Assembly (NCBI GenBank): GCA_951230915.1
Contig: OX579641.1
Span: forward strand, 3,286,001 to 3,350,000
From: Antitrichia curtipendula
Taxonomy: Eukaryota; Streptophyta; Bryopsida; Hypnales; Leucodontaceae
Direction: 5' to 3'
DNA: 64,000 nucleotides
Part shown: positions 34,938 through 47,100 of the stretch, piece after piece
Numbering within the stretch: position 1 is the first letter of the stretch
How the letters are laid out: each line of letters opens with the position of its first letter
Made by a program: the position numbers and the translations under genes
Notes under the pieces: model-generated
What the model saw: the letters and a program-made list of their open reading frames with translations, nothing else
The model's database searches: none
Told to the model about the DNA's origin: nothing

Positions 34938-35913
34938 GTAACCCGTAAGCATCCCAAGGGACCAAAAGTGTCCTCACATAATATGGTAGTCCAATTCAAA
35001 GTGTTGTAACTTTGCATATGATGTCTAAATTTAATAAAACTTGTTGAAAGAACTATGTTTTTTTTTTTTTAGTTTGTGTGGTAAAATTTTCAATTCGATC
35101 CAAGATGTATCGAATTTTTGAAAGTCATTTGAAGTTCATGGACTCAATTTTGAGTTCGCCAAACTACATTTTGATGTTTGTAGCTATAGGGGCTTGTATT
35201 TCTTTCATCCAATGTTTGTTTTCAATAAAGTTTGTTGGGCTATATTCTTCTTGAAGTCTAGTTATTGTGGCAAATGTTTCATGTCAATTTGAGTTATTTT
35301 GAATGTTTGGGAGCAATTTGAAGTTCAAAATCTAGACATTTTTTAAATTACAATGGACTCTGGCGGCTTGTTTCTTCTTCAAATAGTGTGTTTTCTATAA
35401 TTTTTTTGAAAAGTTGCGCATACTAGTCTAGTTTGTGTGGTTAGAACTTTATATCAATCCAAAAAATAATGAGTGACAAAAAAGCATTTTAGTAGAAGGA
35501 GGTTTAGCCATAGATGTGTTTATTGCATTTTTTTTTTTTTTAATAACTCAAAGCCATTTTGTAGATACAATGAGTCAATAGAATAATATCTTCTTTTACC
35601 AATGTGTTTGTATGATGGTTGTGAAGCACTTTATAGTTTTTATTTTTTTCATTTGAGTAGGTTTGGAAATCAAATTTCACCTCTAAATGTATCACTAGGA
35701 AAATTTCATCGTTCTTTTTCAACACTAAAATAATTACAATCTTGCAATCTGTATGACAAAATGACTCCAAATTTGATTCATGTCATCTATACACATGTAC
35801 ACGACAAGATTGTACTGTTGAGATTTCTATACCTCAGTGACATTTAAACTTGTAACACTTTAAAAGCAATATTTTTTTTAAATCTAAAAAGGCCCTAGGT
35901 CATTAGGAGTTAA
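34938..35913. repeat. Probable TTAA-family unit E8 with internal subrepeats
   Basis: Left GTAA-CCCGTAAG, right GGTCATTAGGAG-TTAA (35910-35913). The interior has about three degenerate repeats at roughly 180-bp spacing (near 35000, 35185 and 35365), each with a GTAACTTT/GTAGCTAT-like block and a TGTTTTC(A/T)ATAA or TTAATAAAACTTG block. Confidence 0.4.
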
Positions 35914-36490
35914 TTCCTAAAGGACCAAATAGCATTTCTTTGGCAACATAGTGTTTTCTGTCGTCCATTCATGAATGGAATTTTTTCATTTCTTTTTAAA
36001 AAAAAATTCACACAACATGGGGTGGAGGAGTAGCTTTAAGGCACAACAATTTTTTAAACTTTTGACTACAAACTTAAAAAATTATTGTATGATAAGTGGT
36101 ATCTTTTGGAATTCGGACGATGTAGGAAGCTAAAAGAAATCACTTCCTCTTAAGAAATAAAAATCTGCGATTGGCTTTCTAGATTTATGTATATGTGGAA
36201 AGCTTTGAATTATTCCATTTTGATTAATAAGATGAAATTTATGAGGAGTTTTAGTTTGCAAGCAGTTATAAAATTTCTACTCTAAAATAAACTTTTCTAA
36301 GTCCTTTATTTAATTCAATTTTCAATATTTTTGGAAAAGACAAAATCGTAGGATACAAAATTGTTTATCATAGCATTACAACAATATAACAATTGAAATT
36401 AGCATTTTTCAATTCCATAACTAAATTATTAACAATTTAGTATTTTGAATCATACTCTACTTTTTTCTACTTACTATTTTATTTGAAGCA
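35910..36490 (-). repeat. TTAA-family unit E9, right end lost
   Basis: TTAA-TTCCTAAAGGACCAAAT at the left. It follows E6 (25697 onward) closely: CACACAACATGG / CACATAACATG, GGAGTAGCTTTAAGG, ATTATTGTATGATA, GGAAAGCTTTGAATTATTCC. Similarity fades near 36490. Confidence 0.6.
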
Positions 36491-36858
36491 TGAACATGAA
36501 ATATAATTTTTTGCTGAAATTTTTATATGCATTTCCAACTTATTTCTTCAACACATTATAGAGAGTTGCAAGCTGTAGGATGTACACATTTTTGGGTAAA
36601 AAGTTTAGAAGATGAAATCTAACCATATAAAAAAGATTTGAAAATACTTCTTTTTGAAATCCAAGCATCGTGATTTTGCAATTGATAAGTTATTTTTACA
36701 ATGATGCTATTATGTGAGCATGGAAATGAGAGCATATGAACGTTGAGCATATGTATAAATAAATATTTTACAACCATTGAAGGTGCTTATAACATAAACA
36801 CCTATAATATAGATATCTATAATGTAGGTATGAGTATAATATAGGTACCCTACAATTA
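36491..36858. other. AT-rich spacer
   Basis: Short TATAGGTA-like repeats at 36790-36850. No gene. Confidence 0.4.
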
Positions 36859-36860
36859 TA

Positions 36861-37395
36861 CTCCCTTTGTCCCACTAAAAACCTCCAAAAACCTTCACCA
36901 TGAAGGATTAACTATATTTTTAGTCTTTGTGCCAACGATACATACATTCAAGAATTAGTAATCCATCTATTAGATCTATGCAAAATCTCCAGCTTAGGTG
37001 CCGTCGTTTAGGCACCCAAAATCTATGCAAAAAGTATCATATTTGAACATTGTTTGTGAATGCTGCCAATTTATCATTCCTGATGCTTTAAAGGTTGGTG
37101 GCAACAATGGAATTGTAGAAATATATGCTCCCAACCTAAATACTGCAACTAGAAAACTTGGCCCCCTTCATGAACAAATTTGCATAGTGTCCAAGTAGTC
37201 ACTGAATCCATTGCCAACGCAACTATTTGAGGAAGCGGTAAGTACATGGTGCCTCATATGGGCAAGGTGAAGCTTTCTAGGAGAGGAATGCTCCTTGATT
37301 GCTTGCCACTAACTTCCACAAGGTCATTCAATATGGCCAACGCTTACTCAACAATCACAATCAATAAATGAAGATTTTTAATGGGACAGAGGGTG
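36861..37395. mobile_element. Stowaway-like MITE, copy 1
   Basis: TIRs CTCCCTTTGTCCCACTAAAA and, inverted, CACCCTCTGTCCCATTAAAA, with TA on each side (36859-36860, 37396-37397). The CTCCCTC-GTCCCA terminus and TA duplication are typical of plant Stowaway (Tc1/mariner-related) MITEs. The interior matches 52087-52600 in inverted orientation (TTTTTAGT.CTTGTGCCAA, AGATCTATGCAAAAT). Confidence 0.85.
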
Positions 37396-37397
37396 TA

Positions 37398-38090
37398 GAG
37401 GGTTTCTATTATATAGACATCTATAACATAGGTGTATAAGTTGTCTAAGTTAATGTGCTTATAATCCTAGACTCATATAATGACACCCCTAAGGTTTTGT
37501 TTCTCTAAATTTTTAGGAAGGTGTACTCTAACAAGTTAAATAAAGGATCATGTGGTTGGGTTTGTTAAAAAATAAATATAGATAAAGATTTAATCCTTGC
37601 TTTGAATACTAATATTTTGAAGCAGTTTTGGGCTTCTAAACATTAAATAAATTTAGGGTTAAAAAGAAAATCTCTTTATAAGATATAATGTCACCTTTTG
37701 GTGAGATTTTGCCACTAAATATTCAAAGGTTGATGCCATGGCAATCAAAATGTTCATAATCATATAGAATTATAAAACACTTTGATAACATAGTGCTGCA
37801 AGTACTATACAAATGGATTCAACTAGTGCATCCCGTAGTAATAAGACTTATTCATACTAATTTGAACATTATGTGAATTTATAAGGCCCACTAATATGTA
37901 AGTTTACAGGATTTCAGATAACATGAATTTAATGTGGTTTACACTATGTGCATACTACTTCAAGTAATGTGATTGCCATCAGCCATTTTAATCCAAATTT
38001 TAATTTTGAAAAATTCATGTCATAAAAGGCAACAACTTATCATTGAATTATGTATTCTATTTTATTTTTTTACCTTGATAATTTAGCATT
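37398..38090. other. AT-rich spacer
   Basis: No gene recognised. Confidence 0.4.
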
Positions 38091-38094
38091 TCTG

Positions 38095-38835
38095 TAGATG
38101 AAAAATGTGCACATTAAAGTTTCCCACACATTAGCACAATCATATTTTTTGAATTCATTGCAAATATTTTTCAATCAATTAAGAAGTAAAAAAATGAAAA
38201 TCACACAAAATAATTGATAAAAACAAATTTTTTTGGAATTCAATAGTGAAATTTGGTGTGATGATGAAGCTCGTATAAAGGAACAAACCCAATGAGTTTC
38301 AATGATAATATTTAATCCCTAAAAGACATTTTATCCCATCATGAGACAAACGGAAGTTTGGATAGGTTTCTATGATCCTAATTTTTGACTTGGTATCTTA
38401 AAACTTTTTATGAAGATAGAGAAAAAGGTTGGTTCTTTGGAAATATAAATTTTATTTCAAATGATGCTTGGTAGCAAACTTTATGCAACTTATGCTATAA
38501 TAAAAAAAATCTTTACTTTCAATGCAAATATCTTATAGTATATGAGGCCAAAGTTTCTGAAATTTCTTTGAAGCGTTTTTTATTTTTTATAATAGATATA
38601 TGTTGGTTGTGAGTGTTTTGACAAAAAAAATGACTATGTCCTTTGCTGGGTTAAAAGATTTATTTGAAAGATTAAAATTTCAAAAGATATTATTTTGGAT
38701 GAAATCGGGGTTGCAATGTTTCTTCTACGTGCTTAAATTCTTAAATTCACTTATCCAACATAATTATGTTGAAAAGTAACATTCACTGAGTGAAGGGCAC
38801 TATTGTAAAGATCACTATTTTACTAAACTAAATTG
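38095..38835. repeat. Local segmental duplication, copy 1 (interrupted)
   Basis: The two flanks, 38095-38290 and 38690-38835, are homologous in order and orientation to 39385-39757. Landmarks include TGTGCACATTA / TATGCACATTA, ACATTCACTGAGTGAAGGGC and CTAAACTAAATTGAGCT. A TTAA-bounded unit (38312-38654) separates them. Confidence 0.65.
38312..38654 (-). mobile_element. TTAA-bounded unit E14 (343 bp)
   Basis: Left TTAA-TCCCTAAAAGAC, then a decayed ATCCCATCATGAGAC hairpin region and GGATAGGTTTCTATGATCC as in E4. Right end GAGTGTTTTGAC ... GTCCTTTGCTGGG-TTAA (38651-38654). Looks like an internal-deletion derivative of E4. Absent from the paralogous copy at 39385-39757. Confidence 0.68.
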
Positions 38836-39384
38836 AGCTCGTATGGGCTAGTGGTTTTGGAAGAGTGGAAGAGTGTGGTGTCAATTGAGAGGTTTGATTT
38901 ACTCATGTCTGGAAATTGGAGTGCAATAAAGCAGTAGATTGAAAAAGTGGCAATAATTGGAAATGGAAAGCTAGGAAGAATGACCTATTTTCAATGGGCC
39001 AAACTTGGTTTTACATTTTGGTTGCAACTTCCCCTTTGTAATTCCTTTCCAATCCTTTAGATTTTTTGGGGAGTCTGGAGGGCCGTTTCAAGCCCGTTTC
39101 CCCTAGTGTTCCCAATCTAGTGAAAAAACGACTCGTTGTTATAATATTTTTTGTTCTTAAAATGCTAAAAGAAGCTGGGAAAAAAATTCATTTTTTTTTT
39201 GGTGACATGGTCGAAGTTCATCCATGTCAGACTGCAACAATGGCGTAGCTCCCTTGTTCCCATAGTCATGATAACTCAGAGCCCTCTAGACCCCTAAAAT
39301 CTCCCCTAATGCAAGAGGCCTTTTTTGACCTTATACTACAAGCAAAGGTACAAGCATGTAAAGGCACCTCACCTTTTAATCCAC
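38836..39384. other. Spacer without recognisable gene
   Basis: Includes a slightly GC-richer patch at 39060-39310 with no recognisable coding frame. Confidence 0.4.
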
Positions 39385-39757
39385 TCCAAAAGATATGCAC
39401 ATTATAATTTCCTACATATTTGCATAATCAAAATTTTAAAATTCATCACCAATATTGTTCAGTCAATTATTCTATAAAACAATGTAAAATATAATAATTA
39501 ACCAAAAATTGGGTTATTAGAATTTGAAACTGAAATTTAGAATGTTGATCAAGCTTGTATAGGAGAAAAGTCTTGAGAGATCAAGTTATTGAAAGATATT
39601 ATTTCTATTAAAATTGAGGTTGTAATACTTTTTTCTAGATACTCTACATTTCAAATTCACTTTGGAAACACAATTATATTGAAAGGAAACATTCACTAAG
39701 TGAAGGACACTATTATGAAGTCCACTATTTTGCTAAACTAAATTGAGCTTGTACAAC
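39385..39757. repeat. Local segmental duplication, copy 2 (uninterrupted)
   Basis: Paralogue of 38095-38835 lacking the TTAA-bounded insert. It runs GATCAAGCTTGTATAGG to GAAAGATATTATT with only about 27 bp between. Confidence 0.6.
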
Positions 39758-40386
39758 TAGTGATTTTTGTTTTAAGTTGTTTTGCAAAACCACATTGCAA
39801 AAAAAGTTTCATCATTTGATTGCTCTTGACCAACGACAACATTTAGTTATTGGCCTTGAGTTTTAACCTTGAAAGTCTTTTTGTAAATGGCCATAATCCT
39901 TGATGGTGACAACCTTCATCAGCAATAATGAATCATTCTTTCATAAAGTTTGATTTTCAAAGATGTATATTGTATAGTCTTTCAAATTATATAATATTGA
40001 CAAAATTAGTTGGATTATAATTGCTAATTGCAACGATTGAATATGGATTTGGTTAGTGTACAACTTCAATTCATTTGAGTTTTCCTTCTTTCTATCTTAT
40101 TATTCAATTGGAACAAAGGTCCTTTAAAAAAAACTAACTAATGTATCCTTGGTAGCTACAATGCTAGGAACAACATATTGTCTTCTCCGTTAATAGCCAA
40201 GTGACACTCTATCTTCCATCTATTTTAGGTAGCATAGCTTGATGTCACCTTTGGCAAATTTTTGCCAAATAATTATTTAATATTGGAAGGGTTAGTTCGG
40301 CAATTCATTTTTTATTAATGAATTATTTGGAAATTTTTAAATATTTTTTCTTAACTTTCATAAACCATTCAAATAATCTTGGAAGC
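39758..40386. other. AT-rich spacer
   Basis: Nothing recognised. Confidence 0.4.
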
Positions 40387-41323
40387 TTAACCCCTTAAGT
40401 TCCTTGACTATGTTTTTCCCAAAAACAATTGAAACCTACCATTTTAGAGTACAAGTATCAAATTTAAAAAAAAGAAACATGTTTGGACACATGTAACCAT
40501 AGGATCTTGTCGTGCACTGGTTTCAAAAGCTGTAGAAAAAAATTCAGTATTTTCCACCACGTGGATTAACAAGATATTAGGGTTTGAATTGACAAAAAAA
40601 ACTTTTTTGGTCTTTGCAAAAAATCGGGCAGCTGCACTTCACAAGGTCACATTTGTATGAAAAAAATATCCAAAATGGTGGTTGTTCTTTGGATTCATTC
40701 TTCAAAGCAAGTTGGCTACATGCTTGAAAAAATTGAGATAATTTGGAATTGTACAACATATAGAAAAAAAAAAAGTAAGTAGAAAGAAATAGAGAATGGC
40801 TCAAAACACTAAATTGTCAAAAAGTTAATTATGGAATTCAAAAATGTCAATTTTGATGGTTTTAATGTCGTAATGAACAATCTACATCCTACAATTTTAT
40901 TTTTTTCCAACAATATTGAAAATTGAATAAAATAAATGACTTCATATTTTTCTTTTGAGTAAGAATCCATAATTGCCTGCAAACTATAATTCCTCATAAC
41001 TTTTGATTCATTGACCAAAATGGAATGATTCAAATTTTTTCACGTATATATAAATCTAGAATATCAATTTCAAATTTTTTTTTTTTGAAAAAAGTGATTT
41101 TTTAATGTAACTAGACTGCTTGCTCGGTGAAAAAAATAACATATTAGGCCATAACTTTTGACTCATATTTTCAAATGTCATAAAATTTTGTCCAAATGAA
41201 AGATATTCCTTGTCCACAACTTCTATTAAAATTTGAACCTAAAACATGAAAATTTATAGTCATAGGTACCTGCCTAAAATCTCTATATTGCCAAAAATAA
41301 CAGACTAGTCCTTTAGGGGTCAA
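40387..41323 (+). mobile_element. TTAA-bounded unit E10 (937 bp)
   Basis: TTAA-CCCCTTAAGTTCCTTGAC at 40387, GTCCTTTAGGGG-TCAA at the right (41320-41323). Full-length co-linear match to E1. Contains two CATAACTTTTGA(T/C)TCAT modules about 153 bp apart (near 40997 and 41151). Confidence 0.78.
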
Positions 41324-41973
41324 CTTATAAATGTCCAAGGCACCAAATTTTGGTGTTGACGATATTTGAAGTTAAATTAAACCTTACCAAGTTATTATTC
41401 TTAATAATTTATATTTAAAAAAATTTAGTTTTGAAATTTAGTTTTAGGATCAATAATTCAATTTTGAAAATGAATGATTTCAATTTTTCTATTCAAGATT
41501 TTGTGCAAGGGTATTCATTGCAAATCTTGATTTTCTAGTGCTGAAGGCTTTTGGAAATGAACTTGTTCAAATACACTAGAATTTGGAGAAAAAATCACAT
41601 TAAAAATTCATTTGAAAAAAAATTGTAGACTAGATTTTGAGAAGCCATAAATTTGTTGGGGTTATGCATGTTATGCCTTTGAGTTCAATTTTTTTGGTAA
41701 CCAATTTTTTTTTTTTTGACATGTAAAAAGAAGATTGAAAGACTTCAAATCACTTTCATAGTTTTAACACCTTCATGATCAAACATTATAATCTTTCAAT
41801 CCATAGGTAATGTTGTATTTTCTTTTTTCATGTGATCTCTAACATGTCTAATTTAAATTTGTATAGTTCCAATTCTAAAAAAACTGATAAAACTTATCAA
41901 AATGTTGTCTTTTTGTTCAATTTAGAGCAAATTCCAAGAAGCTCAAAAATAGCCTTGGGCATTTAGGAGTTAA
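41320..41973. repeat. Probable TTAA-bounded unit E12 (654 bp)
   Basis: Begins at the TCAA shared with E10 and ends GGGCATTTAGGAG-TTAA (41970-41973). The right end resembles that of 34938-35913. Confidence 0.45.
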
Positions 41974-42670
41974 TGATTTTCTTCATTGCATAGGAATGTA
42001 ACAGTCATGGCTTTCAATGAACTCATTACTTTTCATATGCAAAATTCAAATTCATTCCTCTTTGATGTAAAGTTAGAAGAATGAATTGGATTCAACATTA
42101 TTTAATGGACATGTCTTGATATCAAGTTGCACAAATATCTCTTCCCAACATTTTGACTTTCTTTATGTTTAATTTTCCTTGGATTCGACAAAGTGGCATA
42201 TTAATTTCCAAAAGCATTTACATTTAAAAAAAAGTAATTATTCTTTGCCAAAGGTGATCTTGAGCTACAATAGTTGCATTGGCCTTAAGAAAACAAACCA
42301 ATAGCTCCCAATATCTTGTTTCTAATCAAAATTTAGTTGTATAAACTGTTGATTCATAAAATTGAAACTAGTTTTCTTATTTCCTCCAAAAATGGCCACC
42401 TTCAGAATCACTCCACCTAAGGAAATCCTCAACCCCACCCACCCCACCCACCCACCCACCCCTTGGTGTGATTCAACGATACCCTCCAAAATGAACTTGA
42501 ACTTCAAAATTTTGAATGTAATTACATTCATATAAATAAATATTCTCATAGATTCACTTATTGCAATAAAATTTTACTTGACATGCACCAATTCAGTTTC
42601 AATTCTGCATACATTGCTCTTATTTTTAGTTTTACTCAGTATACTCTTGCTTGCTGCTTGTTTGGCTAAG
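41974..42670. other. AT-rich spacer
   Basis: A short (CCCA)n-like run at 42434-42462. No gene. Confidence 0.4.
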
Positions 42671-42673
42671 GTG

Positions 42674-42953
42674 GTTAAACCCCAAACCACACCCTACCTA
42701 AAACCACCATCATCGCTATGTATACATCTCCAAAATGAAAATGTACGTATGCTGAAGAAACAATTTTAGAGCATCTACCAAAAAAACTTGACTCTTCATA
42801 ACTTTTGCATATAGTATCCAAATGTTGCATTTTTTGATGCATTGAAACCTCCTTTCACTTGCCAACAAGAAAATATGAAAATTTGAGCAGTCTAATAATA
42901 ACAATAACAACTAGGCACAGTAGCAAAAAGGGGCGGTTCGGGAGGTACCCACC
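42674..42953. mobile_element. MITE family D, copy 3
   Basis: Left GGTTAAACCCCAAACCAC, right (inverted) GGGTACCTCCCGAACCGC. Internal CATAACTTTTGCATATAG, CCTCCTTTCACTTGCCAAC and AGCAAAAAGGGGCGG. Confidence 0.72.
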
Positions 42954-42956
42954 TTA

Positions 42957-44117
42957 TTGATAGTCCCCTGACTATCAAGTTTCGTCTACAGCATATCGGC
43001 TAGTACACAGCTACTTTGACATAAAGTACTGACCGTAGTACCAGCTAATGCAGCATCAGAACAATGCCAGCCTTGATTCGAGTTCCGCAAGTGTGCAATT
43101 GTCCTAATCCCTCGAATGAAAATAATTTTCAGATTGTAAGTGAATGCGACCCATTGCCAGGAACAAATATTCTTTCATTCACATACAAAACAAAACAAAT
43201 GCAGACTCAGAAGCATGACGTTCAAGAATAATAACTGTACCACCTCATATGATAACGTTGATAAGGGCTGTGCAATTGCACACGATCGAACATGTTGCTT
43301 TTCAAAAATTAGAAGCAGCAAGTTATAATAAGGAAGAGTATACTAAAGCCTTTAGGGACCTGGTCCTGTCTTCGATCCTGAATTGCTGACCCTCCTTATC
43401 AACAAGTCATCAGTTGGTTAGACTTATTACCAAGTGATGTAAGCATGAATGTCTACGGGCACTGAGCTTCGAATGGAAATGAGTTGTCATCTACCTCTTC
43501 AAGAGATCCCTGACCTCCCCACTTTGATATTGCATAAGTAATTCATACACAATGATAAAATTAGATCTGAACAAGTTAGGTTCTTTACCCAAAGTGGTTC
43601 TCTACCTACCTCCCCCAAATAACACTACTACATATGTTACAATGCTTGAAGTGTCTTCCTTAAGATATGCATGCACTTAGTGTTGTTTGTAGGAATCTTA
43701 TGAATCCACCAACAATACAACGAGTACACTACACTATGTTGGACTGAGTTCAATTTGCAAATATCACTCCTAATACCTCGTGAGAACGTACCTCGACTCC
43801 ACTTGGCCGCATGAACTGGTCAGAAAAGTACATGACGAGGGCTTGATGTAGGCTCGCACTCGGTATTAAGGAGTGTGTTAGCAGAAGTGACTCCAGTCCA
43901 GAGGTATACCTAGGACCCTTGCTAAGACCACTTAATAGCAAGTGCGAACATACACCAGGTTGCGCTGTTTACGCCGAAGTTTTATGGCCAACAATGCTAG
44001 ATGACGGCAGATAAAGCAATACCAGAAGAAGTCATTTCCAGAAAACGCGAAAATTGTACAAAGATAGATAGATAGATATACAGCAACTTCTCATCTCCCA
44101 AATGGAAACATCGACCC
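42957..44117. other. 3' flank of the ARM-repeat gene
   Basis: Composition rises to genic levels. The part nearest 44118 is probably the 3' UTR (minus strand) and includes a (GATA)n-type run at 44066-44080. No additional gene recognised. Confidence 0.4.
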
Positions 44118-47100
44118 TCAAGTCGGAAGAGTTCTTAACAAGTCAAGGGCCAGTTTCCAGTCTGGCGCCCCTCGATTGACTAGCTGGTGCAATGCCGGCA
44201 CGGTCCCTGCAGCCAGCATGGCCACATGATTCTCTTCGTCCATGCCCAAGTTGTAGAGCACAGTCAAGGCGGCCGATCTCGTCGTAGGGGTGCTCTTCTC
44301 CTCCAGCAAATTCACAAGTGGGAAAATACCTCCTGAAGCAGCAATGGCAGCTGAGTACGCAGCCACTCCTTGGGACACCAGCTCTTGGAGCTCCAACGCG
44401 GCTCTCTCTTGCACGTCCAAGGCAGCTGGCCGATCCTCAGGAACTCCAATCTCTTCCACCAACCGGGGGATGCGGTCATGTATGGTGATCTCCAGGCCAA
44501 TAGGCAGGCCATCTCTGTCTGGGAGTCGCTGCTGTAATCGCCAGAGACATGGACTCACCCAGTTCTTCACATGTGTAGGGCTCGTTGGAGCTTGGAGGAT
44601 GTTCAGTAGCGCAGATACAAATGGATCAATCTCTAAAGCATCCACCACGGAATGGTGTTTAATCAATTCCTCCAGAAGTTTTGAGGCAGCAATAACCAGC
44701 GTCCAGGCGTCGACATTCGACAAGTCACCTGAATACGGTAATTCATTAGACAGTGGATCTCACTTGAAATAGCCGACTGGAGCAGTTGGCTGATGTTCTT
44801 CACTGTATTATACTCCAGAGAAAATTTCAGAGTTTTTGAGTTTATGCTGTATATGATATGAATTTTTTGAGTTTATGTAGTATATGAAGACGAATTCAGG
44901 GTAATTTCAAATCCTGACACAAAAAGCTAATCTTTTTATGGCGGCTCATAAAAGACTATTTGGACGCTTTGAGGTAAACATAACCTAATAAGTTCGGAAT
45001 GGTAACGGTGCATATATGATATATTGAGGCTCATTTTATATTGAGTTATCCTTACATATAGACATCGATTTTTGACAAATGTCGACACAAACGTAGGATT
45101 GAGACAAGTGCAAAGGCACATTAGATATTCCAAAAGCGATGTTAAATGGCCAGTGAATTACAATACCTTCTTCCACCTTTACATTAAGTCGAGAAAGGAG
45201 TGCAGACTCCACCCCAGCATTTACAACGGCTTCCGCACTTCCGCGCTCAGTAGCCAAGTTCTCAAGCACGCTTGCAGCTCTCTCTGCTTGCACTAGTGAC
45301 CCTGTAGCAAGCATCTCAATCAACGGAGGAAGGCCTCCGGCAGTTATTATCTTCTCCCTGAACCAAAGCACTGCAACTTGTTAGGCGGATAGCATTCAAG
45401 ATGACACAGGAAAGAAACACGATCCTTGCCTAGGACCACTACACTGGTTGAAACACTTCTACATGCGCAGATCATCACTCATCAAGTTTTATTGAAGAGT
45501 CATTGAGTGACAACCTGGAGTCAGGTTTGCGAGAGGATAATTCCTCCAGTATCCCTTCTGCTTCTTCTTTTGCTTCCGTACTTATTCCCTCCGAACTCAC
45601 AATGTCCATCAGCCCTGGAATAGCTCCATCTTGAATCTGCATGGAAGTAAATGTGTCAAAGGTTTGAAAATCTGCTGCTTGACACATTTTTGAAAGGTTG
45701 GAATGAATGAAAGAAAACGTACTTTAAACTAATAACTAAAAGTCATTGGACTTTAAATTAATCCATGAAAGTCATTGGAATTTCTACTATTGAACGAGTC
45801 ATTGGACGCAACTAGTCAAGTGGAAACGGCATAGATCTTAAAACGAGTGAGTGAGTCCTTGGATTCTACACTCAAGATGAGTATTCTTGAGTAATTTACC
45901 ATGATAAGTGAACTTGGATGAACTATTTCCAACCTTTCAAAAATTGATAAGGAAACAAAGAGTAGTGTTGATCAAGAGCTAACCAGGGCATCGTTCTCCT
46001 CTCCTTCCTGTGAGAATCTAAGCAAAGTGCTCACCACCTGGATCAGAAGCAAAATGAACGCAGCTTATTCTTTCCGAAGTGGATAAACAAACACTTCTTC
46101 TAATTTCATGCTTCACGCTAATCCTTCCCATGCTCCAGAATGTACGAAGCAAGTCCCTAAGGCTGTTCAATATGTAGACATGCTCTATGATAAAATACAT
46201 TTACAGACAATCAAACTCATGATCCTCATTCAGCATGCACAAATCAGTTAAGAATCAAGTACCCTTTCTTTGGTTGACGGCGGTGCATCAGAGGCTCGGA
46301 GAATCTCAATCAAGGCAGGCACAGCTCCATGAGCCTCAATTGCTCGCCTCACTTTCTGGCTACATCCGGTCCAGAGTCAATTAGAATATAAAGTTAGCTA
46401 ACGATGTCTAGAGACAATAAAACTGTCGATACAACTGCCGCAACTGTTTCAAAACATCGATACCCAAGCTACTGGCCGCTTCAACTGAACAATTCAGGTT
46501 TTGCCTCCACTCCGGAAGCACAAAGAGGTGTACATATTTGAGAAAATCGGAAAACCTTCTCGTGGAACAATTTCATTACCATTTACGTGAATTGGATATG
46601 AAAGAATACAAACTCAGTAGGCATACAGAATTTGGCTTTGAAAAAAAAGAAATTGCAAAGACAGTTGAATTTATTATTTAGGCGTGGTCAAAGCTAGTGA
46701 AAAAGTTTGTTAAATTACTAACACAAGCATCTTCGAATAAAATAATTGACGTATTAGGTTAAATATGCAAGATCACTTGCAAGTTGATTCTAGAATTAAA
46801 TGACATGAAAAAAAATCCCAAAATTTCATGGTAGAATCTTAATCATAAGAACTTCAAATAACAAAAACAAAATGAGATTTTAATACAGAGAGCCCAAATG
46901 ACCAAAAGTGGCCACTTTCATCCCTACAAAAGTTGAAATAAATTGTATAGCAAGGTGACAAAATGTACCAAAGGAAAAAACAACACCATGCATAACATTT
47001 TTGAACGATGGAAATATGAAATTGAAAGTTGACATGATCGGCAGTTAGCTTCTGTTGCTAGTGTGGGCACTATGGGATACTTTGTACAAATGGGTTTCTC

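Noticed and set aside
36998..37198. 66-codon frame at 37.0 kb
   Set aside because: Lies wholly inside the Stowaway-like MITE and resembles no protein.
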